From: Litoditis marina
Taxonomy: Eukaryota; Nematoda; Chromadorea; Rhabditida; Rhabditidae
Direction: 5' to 3'
Assembly: GCA_964036275.1 (NCBI GenBank)
Contig: OZ038433.1
Coordinates: forward strand, 248,001-312,000
DNA length: 64,000 bases
Each line of letters starts with the position of its first letter. Position 1 is the stretch's first letter. A program made the position numbers and the translations under genes. The notes under the pieces were generated by a model, which worked only from the letters and a program-made list of their open reading frames with translations, had not been told where the DNA came from and ran no database searches. Below, one piece after another: positions 42,843-55,393 of this stretch.

Positions 42843-45800
42843 ATGGAGGTTGACTTTGGTATCGAAGAGTTTCTTGGAGACAGGTCTTTGAAAATTCCAT
42901 GTGTTCTCAAGGAACTCTACTCCGATTTCATGGTTCAGGAAATTCTTGGTGAGCACTGATATCCTTTTTATACTACGTTTCGGTTATATTGCGCTGTCTT
43001 ATGTGTTTTCATCATTTAAAACCCAGGCTCACTTCGTTTCGAACGTTTTGTGCTTTCTAATGTGTTTATCATTTTGAACCGTGACGTACTTCATTTTGAA
43101 TGTTTTGTGCTTTCTCACGTGTTTTGTCATTGTCAACCCATACTTACTTAATTTTGAATGTTTTGTGATTTATTATGTGTTTTCTCATTTTCGACCCCGG
43201 CTCAATTCACATACTCATAGTTTCAGCTGACAAGAAGGTGTTGCGCCTGGCAACTCCCAGCGAAGTCTCGCAGGACATCAAAGCCGAGGTGGAGAAGGAG
43301 GCTAACACTGAAGTAGCGGTACCCGCCACCATATCCGTGGAAAATCTGGAACTGCTAGATGGTCTTGGACCCAAGTCGAGGCCGATCAAAGTACCAACAG
43401 AGGTTCGTTTACACACACTAGTAAAATTGTCCCAGTAGCCACAAAAGTTCATAAAATGGACTCCTTTTTGGCCAATACCGGCAGAAATACTCATTTTCCA
43501 GGCCAAATCGTGAGTTTTAATGCATTTGGACAAGAAAATTCGAGTTGCAATCGCAATTATTTCCTGCTGTACAGTACTAGTCAGTAGTCAGCTAGTCAAT
43601 CATCATGTTCATTTTTTTCTGTTCGTGATAACAAAGTTCTCGTCAAGATACTTGTTTTATTTCAAGGGTTTATCAAAGGAAGAGAGAAAGGGACTGCATG
43701 AGTTCATTCGTATGCGATATAACGGAAAACTTGGATCCGAGACCAAAGAAAATTTGTTGGAAGTCAGCTACTGTGGAGTACATAGCCGGAACAGGTTGGA
43801 TTTACATAGATCGGCTGCATTTCTTGGGAGAAGCTTCACGAATTATCAGGTGTTCCAAACACAACCGTTTGTTGACATTCGTGTTCGTTAGTCTCAAAAA
43901 GTACCGGTGTTTCTCGACAGAAACTTCGATATTACTCTAATATATAATCTCGTCTATGGGTCTATGGCTCAATCCAGACAACTCAGCTGGTGTACAATAC
44001 AAGCGTGCTAGTTATTATAATGATAACGATCAAAATAGGTTATGGAAAGAGAATTTACGTTTCGGTGTTATTGTAACTCTCAATTTTAGGAAGAGAAAGA
44101 GATGGAATGCGGATACTCCGAATCATTGTCATTTCACAATGGCGAAGGAGAATAAGGACACCAGTTACGCCCTCGGCGTAATCGCCAAGTTTCTTGGGTC
44201 AGTCTTTACTGTGTATAACATGTATGCTAAAGAATGTAGTTTTATATTCCAGACAAATACAGAACTTTTCGATTGATATTAGTAATCGTAATAGTCGTAG
44301 TGGATCCTCAGTGTACTATTCTTTCAAGATGAACCCCATTCTTACGCTGCAGCTAGATGCAGCTGAACTTTCATCGAACACACGCGTATTTATTCAATTT
44401 TAGTTTTCAACGGCATTAGTAGACTGTAAAAGTGTAATAGCATAGGTTCATTACAACTTTCGCGCTGCATATCGGCATGCTGCATAAACGCCAAAAAAAC
44501 TATGAACAAAGTATTGTTCTGTTAATCCGAAACTCGAATAAGTGGCATTAATCTTTCGTTTCAAGTATTAATGACTACGTAGAAGAGAGATGTTTTTCGT
44601 AGCCTTTTTGTTTACAGCGTTCAAACAAGTGCCTTCCGCACCCAAGGAATTAAGGATCGTCGCGCAGTCACCGCACAACGTGTCAGCTGTAACCGTATCG
44701 AAAAGGTGATTTTTCCCTGAAACTTTTTTTGATACCTGCATTTATGTGAGGTGAGAGGTACATATGGAAAACAAAAAATGAAAAGGACTCTATCGGAGTT
44801 TCAAGTTCTCTTTAAATCGTGTACTTTACGTGCGCCTGATTTATACCTAAAACTAGAATTAAGTTTCCTTTTTTTAGTAATTGTACTAGAGCTTTCAGGA
44901 GTGTTTGTTGTTTTTAGGAACGCATAATGTCGCTGAATCCTCGTCTGCGTGATATTCTTGTATACGATTTCGAGTATAAAGATGAGGAAGTGAAGATGGG
45001 TGGTCATTGGGGAAATAGATTCAATATTGTGCTCAGGTTCGTGTTATTTCATTTATACCTTTTCGTTCCAGTTCAATGAGATCTTTGATTGGTTGGTTGA
45101 TAGCTGTGGTAGTGTACGTATTATGTGCTGCGTTGAGTGAGTTATCGACAGCCGGCTCAATGTCCATTTGTTCTCGTCGTACCTCAGTAAAATAATTCAA
45201 TTAAATAGCCAGAAAACAAGAGCTTTGTTCGTATGGCCTATTTTTATGGAAAAATCATGAATTTCTACGAATCTATAATGAAAAACGGACCTCTCGCTGT
45301 AGAGGATAGTCAGAGTGTTGTTTTCTTCGGTACTTTGAGATGGATATATATTGTAATGAAGGCTGTTCAAATGCCACACTCTATTCGAGTTTCTGAAGTT
45401 CATTAGTTTCTTATCTTACCCGAATAACCCGTTCTTGATTGAAGAGCAATCCCCGAGGATTCCGAGCCCGTTCTCAAGCAGCGCATGGAGGATATATCGA
45501 AGTACGGCTTCATTAACTATTTCGGTATGTTTATTCTTTATTGTATCAATAACGTTTTGTAAAAACTTGGCATCGTTCTGTTGTAGTATTTGTGCCAATG
45601 GCAATGGCAGTCTCGTGAACATGAGCTGAGTGGTGACCCGTGTCCTCCCCTTGCCCCTGTCTTGTGGCGAGCTCAGTGAAGAAGTGTTGTCCTGGGTGGC
45701 CACTAGAGGTATATCAACGAGTGAGGGGGGGGGGGGGGGGGGTGGATTTTCATTACCGGAAATGTTCACTTTTACCCCTCCTTCCGATGGAGGGTCAACC

Positions 45801-48800
45801 TTCAACTCCCCAAAAGCAACAGAAACTGAAAAAGGTGGGGCTAAAATGTCAATGTGTCCGATATTACTATCTAAGTGCTTTCGAGCTTTCACATTGCGAT
45901 GTCGTATTTTTTAAGTGGTTTGTAATGTTCACATTAAGAGCACATTGTGTTAATCTCTTTTCATATGTTTGAACAAATGCTAAATTCGTTCCAGGAACTC
46001 AGCGTTTTGGCTCTTGTGATACGAGTACGGCTACTATCGGTAAACTGATTCTACAGCGCAATTGGGAGCAGGCGGTTCGCACAATTCTCAGTTCGACCAA
46101 CCTGCCTGGTGAGTTTCTAGACATCTTATCATGTTTCAACTAAAGACTAAAGTCCTTCTTTGTTGAACTTGCATGAGAACCCTTAATGTCAGAAATATAA
46201 CACCGGTTCCTCTCTGTAGAATAATAGAAACTGTAAAATTTTACGCCAATAGAAAAGAAGCGCTGTAAAATGGTTCCCAATGATAAAATGTACTTTTTTA
46301 CATACACTTATAATGTCTGACTATTTTTCGAAAGATAGTAGACTGATTTTAAATTCAAGCACCTGCAAATTGTTGATTTTGCATCAAAACATAAATATTG
46401 GCGTCAATTTTTCTTTGACTACATTTGTTTAGCGTACATGGGCACTGTGGGAGACGCTCTTCGTTGCTGGAAGGATACGGGAGACGCGAAGAAGGCGTTG
46501 TGTTGTCTGAAGGGAAGTCAGTCGTACGCCTCAATAGAAGCCACATTGTTCCGCTCTCTGGTCAAGGGATCAACCTGGCAACAGGTATGGTTGACAGCAT
46601 ACATAAGGCCTCTTTTGAGATAGGGGGTCGCGAACTAATTAATAGTAACGTAGGGGTCGCGGGTTGAAACCCAGCGAATTTATTACAAAATTGATGAAAA
46701 TCGCAGTTTTGAAGTATTTTGGAGGAGTCGCGGATCAAAAAATAGAGGGATTCCGCGAGCTTCCAGGGAAAAAGAGAGATCCTTGGCGGTGTGTGGTTGG
46801 TAGAATGCTCATCTTTTACGCGTTGGTTGGGAAGGAGGGACATAAGGAAAGTCAATATGAAAGGGTTGGGTTGCTCAAGAGGAACTAATACATACATTTT
46901 CATTCAAACTAATCATGCTAATTTTCATACAGTTCACAGGTTTAGGTCTGTTTTAGCGCGTGCTTAAACCCCCCAAAATCTCCCCTCCATTAAATTAGCA
47001 CCACCGCTCTGGTCAGTCTAGTGCTACGTATGTATCTTCTCGTTCTCGGATTGAATTGACTAAAAAGTGTGATCTTGAAGGTCACAAAGAGTAACCAGTT
47101 GTATCATACCTTCCGAAGAGTATTGCTTTCGACTTCGAACCTTGTTCCGGAAAAAAGCTGAAAAATGAGGTCAGGTCATGAATGTATTTAAAAGAAAACA
47201 GTTGACAACGTTATTTATCCACGGTCCAGTGTTGGGCTTTGGAGAATTCGCATACACCCTTCTAGTTATCCTATTTCAGTGTATTACCGATGCTCTCCCA
47301 GTGAATATGAGAAGTTTGTACGTTCATGCCTATCAAAGTCTTTTATGGAACAAGGTTTGTATATATTAGACAATCTGGTGATCTCGAATTATATGACAAT
47401 TCAACACATGTACTTTTCATTTGAAAACACCATACACGAATGCTGATTTTTGAGTCATGACACATTAATGTTGTTGAATGCTGTTCTTATCATTACTATT
47501 GAACTATATTTAGATCTTCTTTATATTTTCCAAGCCGTTGATACATATGTTTGCAACCAGACACTAGTAAGACTCGACTATTTTCCATAAAAACGTTAAG
47601 ATAGACAAATTATTTAGAAGACTGTTCAGGGATTTGTTTCGGACATCTTTACTGGTGTATTCAGGTGGTGTCTCGTCGTCTTCGAGAGAACGGAGTCGAT
47701 GTTCTGCCAGACGATGTGGGCAAGGACGGACAGAGACTGGCCGAGGGGGCGACCATCTTCGATGTCAGCATCCCACTGCCCGGCAACAATGTCACCTATC
47801 TCAAGAATTATGGTTCGTTCACGATCTGAAATCTGAAGTGGTCTTTTTTCGTCGAAAGTAGCGTATTCCACTCCAATGCCGGCCATATACATATATTTGT
47901 GGGTTAATGGAATGTCATTTTTTGATTTGATATAATCTCGGCGCCTCGTTTCCGAACATAAAATTTGTTATCTAATTTCAATTGAAACAATGGAAGTTTT
48001 TCTATGCACTGCCAAAGCTGGGCTGAGGGGGTGTCTGAACGTCTAACTTTCAATTATTAGTGACAGCACATAATTGGTAATCTGTTTTCTTTGCTTTCTC
48101 CCGTATGTGGATTCGATTGTCATCTTATGCAATATTTGTAGCTTCCCGCTGGTTCGATGAGATGTTGACAGCCGATGGTCTCACTACTCAGTCCTTCGAG
48201 AGTCTCAAGGAGTAAGTTCATTACTGTATACATGTATTATATGGTTATATTCCATAATATACGATTTGTCTGTGTCCCAATGCTACAGGGTGTCAGAAAT
48301 ATCTAGGATTGAAGCGAATACCGTATACAAAATAGTTTCGTTTTCAAATTACATTCATTTCAAGATGCGACCCTATATAAGTGAAGATCAATGATCTGGT
48401 CGGAATATAAACTGAAAATTAGTTTGATAGTGCTGAATTACTCTCCGTGTCCAGATGAGTTCCACTTCACATGACCTTTTTCTAATTGTGTTGTTTGAAA
48501 TTGACTAGCAAACTTTTAACGATTCCAGTCGCTTTGCCCTGAGTGAGACGAGTCGCGCCATGATGGTCTTACCGGAGGACGTGCAGTGGCAGTTCATCCG
48601 ATATACCGATCCTAGAGCCTACCTTCAAGTAAGTTCAATAAAAACCATACTCCAGTAAAGTTGTCCGGATAGTCAGAACTAATCGGAAAACGGGCTACCT
48701 TTTCGCCGAAAACGAGAAAACTTGTCTGTTTTTGATACAAAATCATCATTTTCCCCATGTTTCCATCTGAAAACAGATTCATTTTCGTCGGACAGTCAGA

Positions 48801-50061
48801 CCTTACTGGTGTAGGATAAAAACGTTTAATAGTAGAACTGAACGCCTTCCTGCCTTTTAGATAATATACTAGCAACCGTTTTCTCATCGTAAATTGCTTC
48901 TATTCCATGTTCTTAGTGACCTGCGATTTTATTGTCGACGTTTTTCCCTGTCAGGACAGTTTTTCCAACTTTATCTAAGTACATGTTCAACATATAAACT
49001 TGCAGGATGGTATTTCAACGCGAGCCATACCTGTGAGCGAACAGAAGGGGCCTCTCCTCGCAGTTCGTGTTCAATTGAATCTGACTCAAGGCGTCTATGC
49101 TACAGTGGCACTTCGCCAGATTACCGGATCAGATATGGGAAAGAAGAGTATGAAGGTGGGATCTGAGATTATTTAAAGTACGTCGATTGTGTGGACCAAT
49201 CCTTATCGGTCCTTTAAACTGCAATGGAAAATGTATTGCAGTTTTTTTTAATGAGTATGTGGCAACTGTACTTGTATTATCTATTTGAATGGTTTGAGAC
49301 AGAGATTATTCTATTACATGGAGTGTTCGGGAACTGTACTTCCATTTGACTTTAGAGATTGTCACATAATTTTTATACCCCAGTAAAGTTGTCACGATGT
49401 CTCTTAGTATCAGAAAAATTCAAAAAAGTATACTTTGACTTTTCTTCTCGCCAAAATCAGAAGTGTTCGTGAAATTTTCATGCAAAACTAATAAAATTCA
49501 CGTTCTTGAATGTAAAAACGAACTACTTTTTCACTTTTCGTCTGATAGTCACCGAAATACATGATTGTAGTATATGATTGTTTCTGTGCAGGAGAGATCT
49601 GAGTCGAATGCGAATCTCGTTGAGCTAGCTGTCAAAAAGGAGCAGGAAAATGACGTCGGAGCTGTGAAACAAGAAGTAGTTGACGCGGTTGAGATGAATG
49701 ACGTTTCGCCGGCGGTCGAAACGGTTGGTATCAGATAGTCGACTGTCTCTCTCTCTTTTCCCTTTCCCCCCCTCTCTCTCCCTGTCTCTTTGTCGCTAAT
49801 GGTGAAGTGAGGGTAGTTTTAAATCCTGATTCTAGAGAAAAGCGGGTGGTTTCATGGAGAATTCAACAAACGCACCCCAAGTTCTCTCGCCTCTCCCTCT
49901 CTCGCTCCCCCCCCCCAACGAAAGTCGAATGCTATCCGACCAATCGGTACAGATTCCATACTTTCTCTGGCACCAGTATTTCATCATTGTTTACTGATTC
50001 TAAAAGTTGTTTGCAGGTTGGGGATATACCGGAGAACAAAGCTGTCAAGGTTGAAGTCTAG
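42843..50061 (+). CDS. PUS7: Pseudouridine synthase PUS7 (TruD family)
   Basis: Sixteen exons (42843-42948, 43227-43402, 43667-43794, 44090-44197, 44618-44705, 44918-45036, 45445-45524, 45995-46108, 46433-46584, 47280-47354, 47665-47812, 48142-48211, 48529-48628, 49006-49155, 49592-49723, 50017-50061) total 1791 bases, 596 residues. It isomerises uridine to pseudouridine in tRNA, mRNA and small RNA. TruD marks: CHFTMAKENKDT, then QGIKDRRAVTAQRV with catalytic Asp186, GHWGNRFNIVLR, the FINYFGTQRFG motif, and LYVHAYQSLLWNK. The N-terminus and C-terminal acidic tail are poorly conserved. Slightly shorter than human PUS7 (661). Fourth gene of the cluster, with GTTCGT/GTTGGT donors common. Confidence 0.96.
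42985..43200. repeat. Minisatellite, unit about 60 bp, 3 to 4 copies
   Basis: Degenerate units with CATTTTGAATGTTTTGTG and CTTTCTAATGTGTTTATC segments fill most of PUS7 intron 1. Confidence 0.75.
45726..45742. repeat. Poly-G run in a PUS7 intron
   Basis: About 17 consecutive G on the plus strand in the intron between exons 45445-45524 and 45995-46108. Confidence 0.9.
46585..47279. other. PUS7 intron, no gene seen
   Basis: Non-coding. Near 46624 and 46652 a short segment repeats (GGGGTCGCGAAC and GGGGTCGCGGGT). Nothing else is recognisable. Confidence 0.45.
48649..48813. repeat. Foldback element, family C
   Basis: CTCCAGTAAAGTTGTCCGGA ... GGACAGTCAGACCTTACTGG, with GCCGAAAACGAGAAAACTTG inside. 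It begins 20 bases after the donor of PUS7 exon 48529-48628. Confidence 0.7.
49171..49250. repeat. Truncated foldback element, family A
   Basis: CGATTGTGTGGACCAATCC, GGTCCTTTAAACTGCAATGG and ATGTATTGCAG, with the right half missing. It starts about 15 to 20 bases after the donor of PUS7 exon 49006-49155. Confidence 0.65.
49378..49560. repeat. Diverged foldback element, family C
   Basis: CCCCAGTAAAGTTGTCACGA at the left and a TTCGTCTGATAGTCACCG right end. In the PUS7 intron before exon 49592-49723. Confidence 0.5.
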
Positions 50062-50371
50062 GCTGGTTCCTTTTTGATATTTGTATGTGTTTACTGTTGT
50101 TCACACTGAACCTGATTTGTTACTTTTCAAGTTGATTGTTAGTTATGCCCTCGTTGTTAATTTTATGTCTTGGTCGTTTAGTTGTTGATAAATGTTTGAT
50201 TTTTCACAGTGCTCCAAGTTCTTTTTTAGTCGATTTGCGATTATTATCTGTCTGTAATGTCATGTTTCGGGTATGGAATAACTGGAAATTATGCTGAAGT
50301 TTTTCATTCTTTTAAGAAGGAGAATGCGAATAATTCATAATCTTGAAATATTTTCATTTTCATATATGCTC

Positions 50372-50384
50372 ATTCATGTTTTAG
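50372..50384 (+). promoter_or_regulatory. Probable trans-splice acceptor of FBXO7
   Basis: CATTCATGTTTTAG directly abuts the ATG at 50385, leaving no 5' UTR except a spliced leader. The previous gene stops only 323 bases upstream. Confidence 0.65.
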
Positions 50385-53300
50385 ATGCGAATAAGTATCA
50401 AAGTTCGCAGTAACGGAAGAATTATACCTATTCATCTGGAGCACGGGGCGAAGTTCGGTGTGCTGCTGGACAAGATTAGCGAAGCCATCGGAACTCGGTA
50501 GGTAAATCAAGATATTTGTTAGGTTTCACGCAATGCGCTTGTATTTCGTTTGATTCTTTGGGCTATCTCTGCGACGTTCGCGCTAACTTTTCACTAGTTG
50601 CATTGTTGAAGGGTTACTTCCTAGTGTAACCGTTTTCGTGTGAATCTTGAAGAGACACTATGGTTCTGGTAGTGTGAACTGTATACTTGGGGCTTGGGCT
50701 CGTAGATGCGTAATCGACGTGCAGACCATAACTGACCATTAAAGCTAAAATAAGATTATCTCATCCGATTCATCACATCAATTTATAGGTTTATCTAGCC
50801 GAAAAGCTTTGTTTCCGGCTCTGTATTCAGCTGGCTATTCTTTTATGATTTTGATAATAATGAGGATTTGGATAACTAAACAAAAAATTGAGGTAGCCTT
50901 TCTTCAATAGTTCCTGAAAACGTTGTTAAATCAAAAAATCATCAACATGCATCGACATTGAACGCATTTTTGATACTGGTTGGAAGTAGTGCCAGAGACT
51001 GTCGCTTCATTGTGACCTAACGATGAGACTTTCAGTGATTTTCGAGTAGTTCGTGGGGCAACGGAGTTGACTTTTCCCGTCACAACTGATATCGATCAGA
51101 TGGATATCGTCGAAGGAGAACGTTTGTTCGTTGAAACTAGGTACGACTACTATTCAATTCCTCTCAGCCCTTCCGCTGATTGCAACTTTGACGTTAGTAT
51201 ATTTAGTTGTTTATTCTTGAGCAGCTTCGAAATAATCACTTTAGTAGCGGATGTGACAGTTGGTGAATTAGTCTGTAGCTTTGTAGTGTGTGGTGTACTT
51301 TTCTTGTATTACTCTGTACTTTACCGTATTGTACAGTGCACAATAATGTTGCTGTGTCCAATGAGAAATGTTGAAAGAGATTCAACTGTCCCTAATTTCA
51401 ATTATATGAATGCGCTCAGTGGAAGATGAACTCAAACTCGTTACGACCCTGATTCAGGACGGTTTTAAGGCTTTCTCAGATGGTTTGTTTTCGTTCTTGA
51501 ACTAAACACGAGATGAGGATATTTATCTCTTTGGAATACTAGCTATACTACAACATGTTTCATTGGAGACTATTCATGGAGACTATTCGTTTTCACTGTT
51601 TCAGCGTTGTGACGGAGTGGCCGACCGATCTACCAGCTGTCAGTAACGAGAAACTGGAAGCGCCTCAGGGTACGTCGAAGAAGGAGGAGAAAATGGAAGA
51701 GGATGAGGATGAGAAAGAAGATGAAAAGGGATTTCGCGATCGAATCAACAGGGCAGTGCGAGACCACATGGACGATAGCGGCTTTTCGGTGAGTTCATCA
51801 TGACACCAATCTCTGAACATACTCTAGTAACTTAACCAAATATTCGACACAACCCTTCGTCAAACGCGTGAAAAAACACGTTGTTTTGATTCAGAATCCT
51901 GTGGTTCGACATATTTTGGTCGAGAAATTGGTTCCTTCTTGTAGATTTGTCCCAGCACAGCACACTGTTGTTTTCGGTGTGGATCAGAGTCAATTGGACT
52001 GTTAATCAGTAAATGATCGTGATCTTAAATTAGGTAATCGACCACTGTGGAACGAAATTTACAATTGAAGAAAAGAAAACTGACATGTTTGATCTTGCTT
52101 TGTTCCCTCGATGTTATGGTCCGATAATGCTGAATGGTTGCAAAACGAACATAGTTGTATGGAAGTTGCAATTCTCCTTCATTATCTTACAGAACAATCT
52201 AGATAATGATTATCACTCTTCCTGAATAACTGAATTTTTCTTGTCAGATTCTCTATGAATAGTAAATGGATGTTTCTGAAAGTAATATATACCCCAAAAT
52301 CTGTTTAAGAGAATGTGTTTTCTCGTTTTGTTTCGCCTTCTCAAAAGACGTTGTTTCAGAACGACAGTCTTCAGTCGTGGAGTTCCGCTGTGAGTACGGG
52401 GAGTGAGATGCAGTTCTCACTGCGCGTTCCGAAGGCAAAAGCCAGAGGCCGAGCAGCTGACATCATTTCAGTCCTCACTACCGTACTCCCGCAGCCGAAT
52501 GTGTCTGGTCTTGGCACGGTTTTCCGCATCACGGGTAAGTAATGCTTGAATACGTGAATAAAGTATCAGAAATAATCATATTTTCTCTGAAATGGTTTTG
52601 AATATTGACTTCTCGAGTATTTGAATTATTTGTGTAGAAAAAGATGAAGGCAACTATGAGAGTATGAACAGTTGCTTTTGACAGCCGACGACTTGTTATA
52701 GCTGCTAAGGTGCTAAGCAACGTATTTTCAGAAAACTGGTGCAACGTAACCAAACCATATTGCCGTTTGACGTTTTCCTTTTCAGATAACACCCGTCAAA
52801 TGATTGATTCGTTTTCTATTGATCAGTCCAACGTAGCGGGTGTAGTGGCGAACGGACTCAGCAAGGCCCTCCTTAACTCAGGTCAGTTATCTCGACGTTT
52901 TTTTTTGTGAAATTGTGACAGACGTATACATCAGTAAATTTTTTTCGGATGGCCATACAAGTTGAAAAAAAAGTACAAATCATGAATTTTGGTACAAATC
53001 ATGAATTTTTCTGAATATATAATGAAAAGTGCACATTTTTGCAGACTTGGCTTTTTTCTTGCTATGTAAAACTCTAACTTTCTCCCATATACAAGTTTGA
53101 GGAAAACAATATGAAATCACTGTTCTTTTTAAATTAGCTCATTTCGCGTTTTCTATTACTCGGGCATACTTTTAATAGTCGGTTTTCTTTCAGGCGTAGG
53201 CACTGTGACTCTTCCACAGGTCCTACAGGTCCGTTTGCTTCGAAATGTTCTGCTCAAATATCTACCTGCCAGTTCAGCTGCTCAGCTGGCAGTTACAAAT

Positions 53301-55393
53301 CGATTGAATCACGGTATTCTTCGATCAAAAGAAGTCGATCAGGACTATTGGAAGAAGAACTTATTGGGGTAAGCGTCAATATAGTTTTTCAGAATACAAC
53401 ACAGTTACACAGTCTGATTTCGAAATTTATTTTTTAAATATCAAAAGTAAAAAATATCTTGATGGCAGCTGTGTCCTCATCTTGAATGTATTGTTGGGTA
53501 GATGCATCGTACATGAAACTTTATTTCATATTTAGATGCAGAAGCCAAAGTTCAGTTGTAATTCTAGTTTACGATATAGAATGTCTCCGTACCGTATTCA
53601 TGTAAAATAGAGTGTAGCTTAATTGTCACAGTTGTGAAATTTCACACTCTTTCAGTGATTTCGGTGTTACATCGCGTGGAGGTGGAGTTTCTTATCGCCA
53701 GAAGTATATTGAGGAGGCCTCCAAGAGAAAAGAGCAGCGCAGAAACAGTGGTCTATCTAGTCCCATTCTCCTTCCCCAGAGGGAACCACGTCCCAGAGTT
53801 AGTGGTTTCTGTCTCAGTTTTGGCGAGAGACAGGTTATGCCGATATGTGCTTATTTGGGGGTGCAACTCATAAAAAACGGAAATTCAGAACTCAAAACAC
53901 GAAAATTTGATTTCGAAGTCAAGCCAAACATGCAACATGTATGAGTGTATTTAGTTTTTTAACGGAGGTGGTAATGTAGTGATAAGTAGTATTTTTGTAA
54001 TGATTATATGTGATACACGTTATAGGTGGTGCCAGACCCTATCCGCCCCATGTTCCCCTGGGAACCTCGCCCCGACCTGCCCAACCCATCGCTACCGTAT
54101 CCCCACGGCCCAGCCCCCGACCCATTGCAACCTATCCCGGACCCATTTCGACCTGCCCTGCCTCAGCCAGGACATGGTAATCCGTTCCAACCGGCGCCCT
54201 TCGGAGGTGAGGATTGTGCTGATATAACATATAACTTGAAGCTCAATATGAGACGTCAATTTCGGGGTTGTAGATTGGACCGTTTCTATAGTTTCATTAA
54301 CATTATTTTCTGATGACTGCAATATAGGTTGAGTTTTGGGATGGGAACGACCAATTTGGATTGAAGAGAAAAGAACAGTTAGCAAATGGCAGGGTAGAGA
54401 CAGCCATGACCATCCGATATTTGCGAAACTTGTTTGTTTGGTTTTCAATGGGTTATCGATTCTTACAATAGGGCCTACTTGTATTATGCTAATTATAATT
54501 CATAGCCTCATATTTTTTGGATGGAAATTGTTAGGATAATAAGAAGGGGCCCCATGACCTAACTATGATGATTGACATTACAACTGCTCTACGGCAGAAA
54601 ACGTCATTTTGAGATTGTTGTGTTTTAAACCCCATTAAAGCTGACAGCCGGTCGTTGCTATTTATACTCAGTCGTCCAATAATACCAGGTGAATTCTATA
54701 TCTAACCGGGTTTTTAGGTAACCTAACCCTTTTTTTATAACCTATTTTTTTAGGTTACCTCAGTAGGTATAGTTTGTTCCACCCACTTATAACCCTCTAC
54801 AGTAATCTGCTAACACTTCCAGGTCAAAGTTTACTATATTAGCGTATTCAGAACGCCTCAAAATGTTCATAGTGTCTTCTGCATGTTTACTACTACTACC
54901 TCTGAAAATTTGAAACCAAAGTAATGACTTTTTCATTAGAAAACACCCTCTTCAATAATTGACAGATTACTGTAGGAGTACATCGATTGGTGAAACAGAC
55001 AATAACCGGTTGGTAACCTAAAATGAAAAACCGGTTACCTGTTTTTCTAACCCAAAATGTGGTTTTTACCGTTAGTTTGAACGGTAACCGGATTTTATTT
55101 TCAGGTTACTTACCAAGGTAACCTCAAAATTAGGTTAACAAAATAAGGTTAGGTTACCTAAAAACCCGGTTAGTTGTAGAATTGGCCCTAATACCTGCCA
55201 GTATTGCTTACAGATAGAACTAATCAGATAATGTTCTGTTATATCAGGAGTTCCCGCCCCCTGGGAACCAGGTCACGGTGAATTGATGCCAAACCACCCC
55301 CCAATGCCGAGAGGACCCCGTCGACTTGGTGGACCAGGAGCACAATCGCCCCACAATCCCTTCTCCCAGTTCAACCGAGACGACTTCATTTGA
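50385..55393 (+). CDS. FBXO7: F-box protein FBXO7 (nutcracker-like)
   Basis: Nine exons (50385-50497, 51036-51140, 51605-51788, 52360-52534, 52786-52881, 53194-53368, 53656-53797, 54026-54206, 55248-55393) total 1317 bases, 438 residues. Order of parts: N-terminal ubiquitin-like fold (1-72, ending VEGERLFVET), acidic Lys/Glu linker (about 90-115), FP-type dimerisation region (about 135-224), F-box (about 228-275, TLPQVLQVRLLRNVLLKYLP then YWKKNLLGDFG and YRQKYIE), and a proline-rich tail (about 312-438, many PDP/PNP repeats, ends NRDDFI). That order is the FBXO7 architecture. It is the substrate receptor of an SCF ligase and in other animals binds the proteasome inhibitor PI31. Last gene of the cluster. 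Confidence 0.9.
54686..55195. repeat. Foldback family D element with a family B element nested inside
   Basis: Outer ends CTATATCTAACCGGGTTTTT / AAAACCCGGTTAGTTGTAGA with GGTAACCTAACC and GGTTAGGTTACC. Between them, 54768-55005 carries the family B sequence (TTGTTCCACCCACTTATAAC ... GATTACTGTAGG ... GGTGAAACAGAC). It fills most of the last FBXO7 intron. Confidence 0.8.

Noticed and set aside
45416..45892. 158-codon minus-strand frame with a proline run
   Set aside because: Antisense to PUS7 exon 45445-45524; the prolines come from the poly-G tract.
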